DNA of 45,403 nt from JALSKU01 sp964556545. GTDB taxonomy: Bacteria > Campylobacterota > Campylobacteria > Campylobacterales > JALSKU01. The stretch covers positions 1-45,403 of the forward strand of contig CAZKWE010000078.1 in the NCBI GenBank assembly GCA_964556545.1, given 5' to 3'. Below, one piece after another: positions 8,916 to 17,445 of this stretch. Position 1 is the first letter of the stretch. Each line of letters opens with the position of its first letter. The translations under genes were made by a program, and so were the position numbers. The notes under the pieces were generated by a model. That model worked only from the letters and a program-made list of their open reading frames with translations. It was not told the origin of the DNA and ran no database searches.

Positions 8916-9939
8916 CCAAAAATTCCGAAACATTTTTAGAGCTGCCGTGTTTTAACAATTGTTTTAGCTTCAATGATTTTAAAAAAAACTCTTCTTTGTC
9001 TAAATTACGATACTCATTTAAAAGATTTTTTACCGTAACCTCATCTTGGATAAACTCTTTGTGCAAAGGATCCAATCCGGCAAAATCAAGTATAATATTT
9101 GCCAAACCGATATATTTTAATTTAACAAATTTTTTGGCTATAAAATAATCTATCTTTTTAGCTTTATAAACCAAAACAAAAGGTATCCCCAAAAGAGAAG
9201 CCTCAAGTGTTGCAGTACCTGAACACACAAATGCAAAATCACTTTTCAAAAAAGCTTTTTTTGCATCAAAAATTACTTCAAATTCACTAATATCACCGTA
9301 TATTTCATTTATATCTTTTTTTGAAAAATGCTTCGGCACCACCAATAGTTTTCTTTTATTTATACTTTTTGCCAACTCTTTATATATTTTTATAAGTGAT
9401 TTAATTTCACTTCTTCTGCTTCCCGGCAAAAATGCAACCGCTCTATCAGATGAAACCTGATTTTTGAACTCTTTAATCTCATCCAAAAGAGGATGTCCCA
9501 CATAGATTGATTTATTGTAAAATTTATCTTCAAAAGGCAAAATTGAACATAAAATATCACAATATTTTTCTATCTTTTTCACTCTTTTTGCTTTCCATGC
9601 CCAAACTTGGGGAAGTATATAATATATAATTTTTGCAGAAGGATTTTTCTCTTTTATGGCTTTTGAAAGAGGAAGATTAAATGCCGGAGAATCAATCAAC
9701 AAAATTCTATCACACTCAAAACTAAGTTTCACCATCTCTTTTATAGCTTTTTTTGCCAGTTTTATTTTTGAAAGAGCATCTACAAATCCCATGATTGAAA
9801 AGTCTGATGAAGGGTATATGGGATTACCGAATTTCGGATCAAAAATACCTTCTAATGCATACTTGTTCAACTCTTCCAAAACAGGTTCAAGGTGTAAATT
9901 GGCTGAAGGCTCTAATGCAGAAACTAAAATTTTACCCAC
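8911..9939 (-). CDS. lpxB: Lipid-A-disaccharide synthase
   Basis: This GT-B glycosyltransferase joins UDP-2,3-diacylglucosamine and lipid X to make the lipid A disaccharide at the inner membrane. Characteristic stretches are the N-terminal ILVSALEPSANLHLEPVL (GE/S-x-S-x-D-like turn), IYYILPQVWAWKAKRVKKI, the HPLLDE linker, VAFLPGSRRSEI, and AFVCSGTATLEASLLGIPFV in the nucleotide-binding C-terminal half. At 342 residues it is slightly shorter than the E. coli enzyme (382), as is common in this phylum. It starts at a GTG (9937-9939) preceded by GGAG and is divergent from surE. Confidence 0.94.
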   Translation of the reverse strand: MGKILVSALEPSANLHLEPVLEELNKYALEGIFDPKFGNPIYPSSDFSIMGFVDALSKIKLAKKAIKEMVKLSFECDRILLIDSPAFNLPLSKAIKEKNPSAKIIYYILPQVWAWKAKRVKKIEKYCDILCSILPFEDKFYNKSIYVGHPLLDEIKEFKNQVSSDRAVAFLPGSRRSEIKSLIKIYKELAKSINKRKLLVVPKHFSKKDINEIYGDISEFEVIFDAKKAFLKSDFAFVCSGTATLEASLLGIPFVLVYKAKKIDYFIAKKFVKLKYIGLANIILDFAGLDPLHKEFIQDEVTVKNLLNEYRNLDKEEFFLKSLKLKQLLKHGSSKNVSEFLV

Positions 9940-9960
9940 TCTGACTCCATATATTTTTGA

Positions 9961-9966
9961 TATAAT
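9961..9966 (+). promoter_or_regulatory. Probable -10 box (TATAAT) for surE
   Basis: A perfect TATAAT lies in the 86-base divergent lpxB/surE gap, about 60 bases before the surE start. The adjoining AT-rich sequence could also hold a minus-strand -10 box for lpxB. Confidence 0.5.
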
Positions 9967-10025
9967 ATTATCTATTTTTTACTTAACTAATGCAAAATTT
10001 GAGTTAAACCAAAAGGAACAATAAA

Positions 10026-10844
10026 GTGAAACGACCATTAAACAGATGCTCACCATTTAATATCCTCATAACAAATGATGACGGCTTTGAAAGTGAAGGA
10101 CTTTTAACACTCGTAAAAACTATCAAATCAATAGAAAATGTTATTGTCACGGTCGTTGCGCCCACTACTGAAAAATCGGCCTGCGGTCACTCTTTGACAT
10201 TAACCAAGCCTTTGAGATTTGTTGAAATAGAAGATAATTTTTTTAAATTGGACGACGGAACACCAAGTGATTGCGTATATCTTGCAACCCATGCACTTTA
10301 CAAAAATAAACCGGACCTTGTTATTAGCGGTATCAACAAAGGATCAAATATGGGAGAAGATATAACTTACAGCGGAACAGCAAGTGCCGCTATGGAAGCA
10401 GTACTACAGGGAATTCCTGCTTTTTCCATATCCCAGGTATGCAAAGACAAATACAAAAGTTTACAAATACACGGATATGATCTTGCCTGTGAAGTAGCAA
10501 AGGATATAACCGAAAGATTATTGAAAAATGAAATAAATATAGGAAAAAGAAAATTTTTAAATATAAATATTCCTCCTATTAAAAAAGAGGATTTAAAAGG
10601 ATATAAGATAACCGAAGCCGGTTTTAGACTTTATGGAAATGATGCACATCTTCATAGAAATCCAAGAGGTGAAGAGTATTATTGGATAGGCATTCATCCG
10701 TTACAGTGGGAAAGCAGAAATGCCGATATCATGTGTGATTTGGATGCCATTGAGCAAAAATTTGTTTCTATAACCCCTATTCAGCTAAATTTAACTTCTT
10801 ATGATGAAATAGAAAACCTAAGGCATCTTGAAAATGAGATTTGA
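10026..10844 (+). CDS. surE: 5'/3'-nucleotidase SurE
   Basis: A 272-residue survival protein of the SurE family, a divalent-metal-dependent phosphatase acting on nucleoside monophosphates. The metal-binding start ILITNDDGFESEGL is at about 13-26. The SGINKGSNMGEDITYSGT block near 100-117 holds the conserved asparagine and serine. VAPTTEKSACGHSLT is the third signature. The initiator is a GTG at 10026-10028 with AAGGAA seven bases before it; the short N-terminal extension before ILITNDDG is slightly unusual. It overlaps the following ThiF-family gene. Confidence 0.95.
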   Translation: MKRPLNRCSPFNILITNDDGFESEGLLTLVKTIKSIENVIVTVVAPTTEKSACGHSLTLTKPLRFVEIEDNFFKLDDGTPSDCVYLATHALYKNKPDLVISGINKGSNMGEDITYSGTASAAMEAVLQGIPAFSISQVCKDKYKSLQIHGYDLACEVAKDITERLLKNEINIGKRKFLNINIPPIKKEDLKGYKITEAGFRLYGNDAHLHRNPRGEEYYWIGIHPLQWESRNADIMCDLDAIEQKFVSITPIQLNLTSYDEIENLRHLENEI

Positions 10845-11472
10845 AAAATGCAGACTTCTGTTCGGAGATGATTTTGAAAAAATAACTAAGGCAAAAATCA
10901 TACTTTTTGGAGTTGGAGGAGTAGGAAGTTTCTGTCTTGATGCGCTTTATAGAAGCGGTGTAAAAAATATCACTATAGTTGACTTTGATACTTATGAACT
11001 TACTAACCAAAACAGACAAATAGGATCTCAATATTTGGGTGAAACAAAAACTGAAGCATTGGCAAAATTATATCCCGGAATAAATTATATCACACTCAAA
11101 GTTACAACAAAATGGATAAAAGAGTTTGATTTTGAAAAGTATGATCTTGTGATAGATGCAATTGATGACATACCTGTCAAAGTTGCATTGGCTAAAAAAA
11201 CTTATAAAAAACTTGTTTCATCCTGCGGCGGTGCAAAAAGAATAAACCCAACACTTATAGAGATTGCCTCTATTTGGAAAACTACCAACGATCCGTTTGC
11301 CAAAAAATTCAGATATGAACTTAAAAAATCAGACTTCAAAGAAGATTTTCAAGTAGTTTTTTCAAAAGAATTGCCTAAAAAATGCGACGGAATGGGAAGC
11401 TTTGTCGGGGTTACCGGCTCTATGGGTCTTGCTCTTTCTTCACTTGCTTTGCAAAAACTAAGATACCTCTAA
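10834..11472 (+). CDS. ThiF/E1-like family protein, probable tRNA threonylcarbamoyladenosine dehydratase (TcdA-like)
   Basis: The product has an E1-like adenylation fold: ILFGVGGVGSFCLDALYRSG is the nucleotide-binding loop, followed by TIVDFDTYELTNQNRQ (the D/N/Q/R signature of ThiF, MoeB and TcdA) and DAIDDIPVKVAL. TcdA cyclises t6A37 of tRNA in an ATP-dependent step. The 212-residue length and the absence of a rhodanese or CxxC zinc site favour TcdA over MoeB or ThiF. I prefer the ATG at 10834, which has AAGG ten bases upstream, over the TTG at 10828. It overlaps surE by 11 bases. Confidence 0.8.
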   Translation: MRFEKCRLLFGDDFEKITKAKIILFGVGGVGSFCLDALYRSGVKNITIVDFDTYELTNQNRQIGSQYLGETKTEALAKLYPGINYITLKVTTKWIKEFDFEKYDLVIDAIDDIPVKVALAKKTYKKLVSSCGGAKRINPTLIEIASIWKTTNDPFAKKFRYELKKSDFKEDFQVVFSKELPKKCDGMGSFVGVTGSMGLALSSLALQKLRYL

Positions 11473-11476
11473 AAAA

Positions 11477-11932
11477 TTATGGACTTGCATATGTTGTTAG
11501 AGGTGTTTTTAATTTTACTATTTTGTTTATATCTTTTCTGTATATATATGTTAAGGCTCTTCCTCTGTAAAGCAAATCTCCTTTAAAGGTTGTATTTCCT
11601 ACTTTAAAAACAAGATTATCTTTTTCAAACATCATTTTACCAAGTTTTTTACCTATCGGCCCGTAAAAAGACAAAAGTGAAATTAAAATAAAAAAAATAT
11701 AAATATATGCAAATATTTTAAAAGTTTTTTTACCGGATATAAGATATCCGAAAATTGCAGAGAAAATGACAAGCATAAGATATGATTGGTTATCCACAAA
11801 AAGAATATTGTAATATACTTTTATATGATAAATATCTATATAATTAATCTTTATACCTATAAACAATAGAAAATCTAATAGCAAAACAAAAATAAGACCT
11901 AATAAAAATGAGCCGATTATCTTTGGAGTCAT
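11477..11932 (-). CDS. Small membrane protein of unknown function
   Basis: I do not recognise this 151-residue protein. Three hydrophobic segments are visible at about 5-29, 52-67 and 72-93. A basic soluble tail of about 55 residues follows, containing FEKDNLVFKVGNTTFKGDLL and ending near TPLTTYASP. It overlaps the upstream Sua5-like gene by four bases (ATGA) and is the last gene of the long minus-strand run that includes carB. Its end is only four bases from the convergent TcdA-like gene. No catalytic motif is visible. Confidence 0.8.
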   Translation of the reverse strand: MTPKIIGSFLLGLIFVLLLDFLLFIGIKINYIDIYHIKVYYNILFVDNQSYLMLVIFSAIFGYLISGKKTFKIFAYIYIFFILISLLSFYGPIGKKLGKMMFEKDNLVFKVGNTTFKGDLLYRGRALTYIYRKDINKIVKLKTPLTTYASP

Positions 11933-12372
11933 CTTATCCTCTTTATCTTTTTATCTCTTAACTTATAAAGCTGTGACGGTGTTTTTTGACTAAACTTTTT
12001 TCTATCAAAAATAATTATATCGACTCTGTCTTTAATCCAACTAAAATCAAAACCGCAGCCTGTTTTATTTGCAGAAGTAGAATACATCCACCCAAATCTC
12101 CTTAAAAAAGCTTGATGAGAACTCTTTTTAACTACTCTTAAAGCTTTTTTGTTAGGATATATAAAAGTAGTTCTTTTTTTTCGTCTTACGGTTTTTTTAA
12201 AATTATCAGGGATACGCACCTCTTTTTTCAACTCTTTAAAAGTGGCAACACTCTTTATAAAAAGCTTTTTGTCATCTCTTTTTTTGATAAAAGCAAGTCT
12301 TTTGGCATTTTTGGAAAGCAGCCCGACTGTTGTATCTGTCTGAACAAGAAATACTGTATTTTTAATTTCCAA
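11929..12372 (-). CDS. Short Sua5/YciO/YrdC (TsaC) family-like protein
   Basis: The N-terminus NTVFLVQTDTTVGLLS resembles the PTDTVYGLG substrate-binding strand of YrdC/Sua5 enzymes, which make threonylcarbamoyl-AMP for t6A tRNA modification. A lysine/arginine-rich segment (KKTVRRKKRTTFIYPN) and GWMYSTSANKTG, equivalent to the family's STSAN motif, also fit. At 147 residues it is shorter than typical TsaC (about 190), so it is either a minimal form or a paralogue with another role. I chose the TTG at 12370-12372, with AGGA five bases upstream. A GTG at 12408 would add 12 residues and overlap carB by 47 bases. Confidence 0.65.
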   Translation of the reverse strand: MEIKNTVFLVQTDTTVGLLSKNAKRLAFIKKRDDKKLFIKSVATFKELKKEVRIPDNFKKTVRRKKRTTFIYPNKKALRVVKKSSHQAFLRRFGWMYSTSANKTGCGFDFSWIKDRVDIIIFDRKKFSQKTPSQLYKLRDKKIKRIR

Positions 12373-15300
12373 GATATTCCTGCAATGCTTTAGGATAAAA
12401 TATATCACTTTCCTGAAGTTCTTTAATAGCCCCTATGGCCACATTTGCCGCTGCAATTGTAGTAAAATACGGGATATTCAGCTTGATTACTTCTCTTCTG
12501 ATATCTTTTGCATCACTTTTGCTTGATTTATTGTCGCTGGTATTTACCATAAGAGCTATCTCGCCGTTTTTCATTTTATCCTGTATATTTGGTCTTCCTT
12601 CACTTATCTTATAAACAAATTCGGATTTTACTCCTGCATCTTCGAGTGCTTTATGAGTTCCGCCGGTCGCAATAATTTTAAAGCCAAGACGCTCAAAACC
12701 GATACCCAATTCACCGGCAAACTCTTTGTCTATATCACTTAAAGATATAAATACGATACCTTTTACAGGCAGTATATTGCCACTGCTAAACTGTCCTTTT
12801 GCAAAAGATTTTGCAAAATTTTCACTAATTCCCATAACTTCACCTGTAGATTTCATTTCAGGACCCAGGATCAAATCAGCTCCTGTTAGTTTGTTAAAAG
12901 GAAAGACTGCCTCTTTTACACTTATATGATTTTTTATGTGTGGCTTGTAAATCCCGTTTTCTTTATAAACAATACTGTTTTTATCATAAAATTTCAAAGC
13001 TTCAAGCAAATTTCCTTCATACATAACCTTTGTAGCTACTTTTGCCAAAGGAATTCCCGTAGCTTTGCTTACAAACGGTACGGTTCTACTAGCTCTCGGA
13101 TTGACTTCAATGATATAAACTTCATTTTTATAAACAGCAAATTGGATATTTAACAATCCTATTACACCAAGGCCCAATGCTATATCTTTTGTCTCTTTTT
13201 CTACTTCAAGTAAAATTTTTTCACTTAAACTAACTGCCGGAAGAGAGCATGAACTATCACCGCTATGAACTCCCGCTTCTTCAATATGCTGCATAATTGC
13301 ACCGATATATACATTTTCTCCATCACTTATGGCATCTACATCTATCTCTATCGCACGGTCTAAAAATTTATCCAAAAGCACCGGAGAATCATTGCTTACA
13401 CTAACTGCCTCATTCATATATGTTTTAAGTTCATCTTCACAATAAACTATCCTCATCGCTCTTCCGCCAAGAACATAGCTTGGTCTGACAAGCACGGGAT
13501 ATCCTATCTCTTTTGCTTTATTCAAAGCTTCTTCTTTTGTTGTAGCCGTATCATTTTTTGGTTGCTTTAAATTATAATCTCTTGCAAATTTGGAAAATTT
13601 TTCTCTATCTTCGGCCATATCTATCACTTTTGCACTTGTTCCTATGATATTTGCTCCTATTGCGGTTAGTTTTTTCGCAAGTTTTAGAGGTGTTTGTCCT
13701 CCAAAATGTACTATAATGCCGTCAGGGTGTTCTTTTTGTATAACTGCTCTAACCCTTTCAAAATCGATCGGCTCAAAATAGAGAATATCACTCGTATCAT
13801 AATCGGTTGAAACAGTTTCGGGATTACAGTTGTACATAATCGTTGTAACCCCCATATCTTTAAGTGCAAAGGCTGCATGAACACAGCAATAATCAAACTC
13901 GATTCCTTGTCCTATTCTGTTCGGACCGCCACCGAGTATTAAAACTTTTGATTTCTTTTTTTCTTTTTGACAGGAAACATCAGGCATTTCATACTTGGAT
14001 ACGGGCATAGTTGAATACAAATACGGAGTCAATGCTTTAAATTCTGCCGCACAGGTATCTACTTCATTATATGAAAGTTTAATGCCGAATTTCATCCTTG
14101 TATTTGCAATATCATTTTCATTTATATCCATACTGTCTTTTTGATTGATAAGTTTTGCTATCATAGCATCGCTAAATCCGTCACATTTTACTTTTCTAAG
14201 AAGTTTTTCATTTTTTAAAATATCTATATCTATACTTTTTTCAAGTTCAACAATTTCTTCGATTTGGTATAAAAACCATCTATCTATCTTTGTAAGATTG
14301 TAAACTTCATCTATGCTCATTCCCTCTCTGAATGCTTGAGCAAGATAAAGAATTCTATTTTCGTTGGCCCTTCTTAACTCTTTGGTTATTTTATCTTTAT
14401 CGCCTTTTGCAATCTCATCAAATCCGTCAAGTCCGGTTTCCAATGAGCATAAAGCTTTTTGAATTGACTCTTTAAAGGTTACTCCTATGGCCATAGCTTC
14501 ACCGACACTCTTCATTGAGGTACCAAGTGTCGAATCAGCAAGAGGAAATTTCTCAAATGTAAATCTGGGCATCTTTGTCACTACATAATCAATCGTAGGT
14601 TCGAAACTGGCCGTTGTTCCTATAATATCATTTTTTATCTCATCAAGTGTATAACCTACTGCAAGATATGTAGCTATTTTTGCTATAGGATAACCTGTAG
14701 CTTTACTGGCAAGTGCCGAACTCCTGCTTACTCTTGGATTCATCTCTATAACGGTCATTCTGCCATTTTTTGGATTTATTGCAAATTGTACATTGCTTCC
14801 TCCGGTATCAACACCTATCTCTCTTAATATCGCAAAAGAAGCATCTCTCATAATCTGATACTCTTTATCTGTCAAAGTAAGAGCAGGTGCTACGGTTATA
14901 CTGTCACCGGTATGAACCCCCATCGGATCAAAATTTTCAATAGAGCAGACTATGATACAATTATCATTTCTGTCCCTGATAACTTCCATCTCATACTCTT
15001 TCCATCCAAGAAGTGACTCTTCTATAAGTATTTCATTGATAGGACTCTCTTCAAGTCCGTTTTTTGCCAAAGATTTAAACTCGTCTATATTGTATGCTAC
15101 TCCGCTTCCTCCGCCGGCCAATGTATATGATGCTCTTATAATAAGCGGAAAGCCTATCTCTTGTGCGGCTTTTAAAGCTTCATCCATATTGTATGCATAC
15201 ATACTTTTTGGCAAATCCATACCGATTTTAAGCATAGCCTCTTTAAAGGCTTGTCTATCTTCACCCTTTCTGATAGCTTCCGGATTGGCTCCTAAAAATT

Positions 15301-15634
15301 CTATATTTTCAAGCATTCCTTTTTCGTACATGCTCATAGCGACATTCAATGCAGTTTGCCCGCCCATAGTAGGAAGTATTGCATCAACCTTTTCAATCTC
15401 TATAATGTTTTTTATAACTTTTTCATTTATCGGCTCTATATAAGTTCTATCGGCAAACTCAGGATCAGTCATTATGGTTGCCGGATTTGAGTTTATAAGA
15501 ATCACTCTGTAACCCAACTCTTTTAATGTTTTTGTAGCTTGAGTTCCACTATAGTCAAATTCACATGATTGTCCTATAACAATAGGTCCTGATCCAATTA
15601 AAAGTATAGTTTTTATATCTTCTCTTTTTGGCAT
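12362..15634 (-). CDS. carB: Carbamoyl-phosphate synthase large subunit
   Basis: This 1090-residue synthetase makes carbamoyl phosphate from ammonia, bicarbonate and two ATP for arginine and pyrimidine synthesis. Two homologous ATP-grasp halves are visible. The first begins ILLIGSGPIVIGQSCEFDYS and contains GGQTALNVA and EMNPRVSRSSALASKATGY. The second begins VLILGGGPNRIGQGIEFDYC and contains EVNPRASRTVPFVSKATG. The C-terminal MGS-like allosteric domain includes GFKIIATGGTHKALEDAG and ends at LGN. Length matches the family (1,070-1,090). carA is not in the window. AAGGAT precedes the ATG; the 3' end overlaps the Sua5-like gene. Confidence 0.98.
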   Translation of the reverse strand: MPKREDIKTILLIGSGPIVIGQSCEFDYSGTQATKTLKELGYRVILINSNPATIMTDPEFADRTYIEPINEKVIKNIIEIEKVDAILPTMGGQTALNVAMSMYEKGMLENIEFLGANPEAIRKGEDRQAFKEAMLKIGMDLPKSMYAYNMDEALKAAQEIGFPLIIRASYTLAGGGSGVAYNIDEFKSLAKNGLEESPINEILIEESLLGWKEYEMEVIRDRNDNCIIVCSIENFDPMGVHTGDSITVAPALTLTDKEYQIMRDASFAILREIGVDTGGSNVQFAINPKNGRMTVIEMNPRVSRSSALASKATGYPIAKIATYLAVGYTLDEIKNDIIGTTASFEPTIDYVVTKMPRFTFEKFPLADSTLGTSMKSVGEAMAIGVTFKESIQKALCSLETGLDGFDEIAKGDKDKITKELRRANENRILYLAQAFREGMSIDEVYNLTKIDRWFLYQIEEIVELEKSIDIDILKNEKLLRKVKCDGFSDAMIAKLINQKDSMDINENDIANTRMKFGIKLSYNEVDTCAAEFKALTPYLYSTMPVSKYEMPDVSCQKEKKKSKVLILGGGPNRIGQGIEFDYCCVHAAFALKDMGVTTIMYNCNPETVSTDYDTSDILYFEPIDFERVRAVIQKEHPDGIIVHFGGQTPLKLAKKLTAIGANIIGTSAKVIDMAEDREKFSKFARDYNLKQPKNDTATTKEEALNKAKEIGYPVLVRPSYVLGGRAMRIVYCEDELKTYMNEAVSVSNDSPVLLDKFLDRAIEIDVDAISDGENVYIGAIMQHIEEAGVHSGDSSCSLPAVSLSEKILLEVEKETKDIALGLGVIGLLNIQFAVYKNEVYIIEVNPRASRTVPFVSKATGIPLAKVATKVMYEGNLLEALKFYDKNSIVYKENGIYKPHIKNHISVKEAVFPFNKLTGADLILGPEMKSTGEVMGISENFAKSFAKGQFSSGNILPVKGIVFISLSDIDKEFAGELGIGFERLGFKIIATGGTHKALEDAGVKSEFVYKISEGRPNIQDKMKNGEIALMVNTSDNKSSKSDAKDIRREVIKLNIPYFTTIAAANVAIGAIKELQESDIFYPKALQEYLGN

Positions 15635-15658
15635 AATTATCCTTATTTTTCTTACTTC

Positions 15659-16408
15659 CTACGGTTTTGTTATGATATGAAAATATCCCGGAACTTTTAC
15701 TTTGGCATACGGCTTAACTATCGCACTTATATATGATTCTTCTTTTATAATTTCGGTTACTTTGCCTACTTTTATACCTTCGAAAAATATATTGTCCAAG
15801 CCGCTGGTATAAACCTCGTCATCTTTTTTTATCTTCATCCATCCGGGTATATACTGTACTATCATATCGTCTTTATCTCCAAATATTACTCCGGGAACTT
15901 TTGTTTTACCTATATATACCGAAAATATACATTTTTCATCACCTTGCAAAAGACCCAATGCTCTGTTATTTTTTTCCGTAACTATTCCTGCACTGTACCC
16001 CTGATATACAAGACCGTAAATCTTGTTTTTATTTAAAATTTTAAAATCCAGCCAAACTCTGTTATAGTTTGCCAAGTCAACATACGATACAGCTCTTGTT
16101 ATATTTAGTTCAGGATTATACATAGGGCTTTTATCCTGCAAAATACTTCTCAATCTGCTTGCAAATGCAGAAGATAAAATAGCTGCTTTTTTAAGTTTTG
16201 CAACTTCATTTTGAAGTTTTTGAATATTTTTCTCCTGATCTATATGTTTTTGTACAAAATTTTGTATACTTTCTATAAAATTTATATATTCTGTTTTTAT
16301 TCCAAGAGTTATATTTAAAACCGGCTTTTTTAAATAGTCATTATAATTATATTTGATCAACAAAAGTACAATCAATAAAAATATAAAAAAATATCTATTT
16401 CTAATCAT
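15659..16408 (-). CDS. mreC: Rod shape-determining protein MreC
   Basis: MreC is a bitopic inner-membrane protein whose periplasmic domain scaffolds the elongasome. The 249-residue product has one N-terminal membrane segment (YFFIFLLIVLLLIKYN), a coiled coil near 50-80, and a periplasmic beta domain containing VWLDFKILNKNKIYGLVYQGY, AGIVTEKNN and DDEVYTSGLDNIFFEGIKVG. The last is the conserved Y-T-S-G-x-x-x-x-x-P/F-x-G motif. It overlaps the end of mreB by eight bases. No mreD follows; carB comes next. The protein is slightly short but intact. Confidence 0.92.
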   Translation of the reverse strand: MIRNRYFFIFLLIVLLLIKYNYNDYLKKPVLNITLGIKTEYINFIESIQNFVQKHIDQEKNIQKLQNEVAKLKKAAILSSAFASRLRSILQDKSPMYNPELNITRAVSYVDLANYNRVWLDFKILNKNKIYGLVYQGYSAGIVTEKNNRALGLLQGDEKCIFSVYIGKTKVPGVIFGDKDDMIVQYIPGWMKIKKDDEVYTSGLDNIFFEGIKVGKVTEIIKEESYISAIVKPYAKVKVPGYFHIITKP

Positions 16409-17435
16409 TTATGATTTGTTTTAGTAAATTTATCTCCTCCAAAACTCTTCCCGTACCTTTTGCAACTGCCAAAAGAGGCTCTTCAGCCACATACACAGGC
16501 AATCTGACAAGTTCGCTTAGATATTTGTCAATTCCTCGTATCAAAGCTCCTCCTCCGGTAAGAACTATACCGTTCTCTACTATATCTCCCGCCAAATCAG
16601 GAGGAGTGGCTTCCAATACATCTTTTAGTGCATCGCTGATCTCTTTTAAAGGCTCTCTCATAGCTTCTCTTATATCTTCACTGCTTAATTCAATTCCAAC
16701 CAAAAGACCGCTTATCTGATCTCTTCCTTTTACACTTATAATCAACTCTTCATCAAGCTTTACCGCACTTCCTACTTCAATCTTAATCATTTCACCGGCT
16801 CTGTCACCAATAAGAAGGTTATATTTTCTCTTGACAAAATCAACTATGGCTTGATCAATTTTATCTCCTGCAACTCTTATGGATTTGCAAATAACCAATC
16901 CCCCAAGTGAAATAACTCCTATTTCGGTTGTTCCGCCTCCTATATCAACTATAAGATGCCCATGAGGCTTTTTGATATCCAAATCAGCTCCTATAGCTGC
17001 TGCCATTGGCTCTTCTATAAGATAAACTTCTCTCGCTCCCGCACTCATAGCCGACTCTCTTACGGCTTTTCTCTCAACTTGAGTTAAACCGTAAGGAACA
17101 CATATAACAATTCTCGGTCTTATAAAACTTTTTCTTTTATGGGCTTTTTCTATAAAATACCTTATCATCTTTTCCGTCATATCAAAATCGGCTATAACTC
17201 CGTCTTTCATAGGTCTGACTGCTTGTATGTTACCAGGTGTTTTTCCTATCATATCTTTTGCATCACAACCTACTGCCAGTATATTGCTTCTGCCGTATTT
17301 ATCATTTTGTACAGCTACCACGGAAGGTTCGTTGATAATAATTCCTTTGCCTTTTAAAAGTATCAGAGTATTGGCAGTGCCAAGGTCAATACTCATATCG
17401 TTTGAAAATAATCCTATTATTTTATCTAATATCAT
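16401..17435 (-). CDS. mreB: Rod shape-determining actin homologue MreB
   Basis: The 344-residue actin-like ATPase forms membrane-associated filaments that guide lateral wall synthesis. Phosphate-1 loop MSIDLGTANTLILLKGKGI is near residue 14. The phosphate-2 loop LIVDIGGGTTEIGVISLGG and the adenosine loop NGIVLTGGGALIRG are both present, as is the MreB signature YLIEEPMAAAIGADLDI. An N-terminal amphipathic stretch (MILDKIIGLFSND) likely mediates membrane binding. It lies ten bases after clpX and overlaps mreC, the normal mreBC order. Confidence 0.97.
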   Translation of the reverse strand: MILDKIIGLFSNDMSIDLGTANTLILLKGKGIIINEPSVVAVQNDKYGRSNILAVGCDAKDMIGKTPGNIQAVRPMKDGVIADFDMTEKMIRYFIEKAHKRKSFIRPRIVICVPYGLTQVERKAVRESAMSAGAREVYLIEEPMAAAIGADLDIKKPHGHLIVDIGGGTTEIGVISLGGLVICKSIRVAGDKIDQAIVDFVKRKYNLLIGDRAGEMIKIEVGSAVKLDEELIISVKGRDQISGLLVGIELSSEDIREAMREPLKEISDALKDVLEATPPDLAGDIVENGIVLTGGGALIRGIDKYLSELVRLPVYVAEEPLLAVAKGTGRVLEEINLLKQIIND

Positions 17436-17445
17436 CAGTGTGCCT

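Noticed and set aside
14952..15443. 163-codon plus-strand open frame opposite carB
   Set aside because: It is the longest reverse-strand frame over carB, serine- and isoleucine-rich, with no domain or ribosome-binding site; it is a shadow of a conserved gene.
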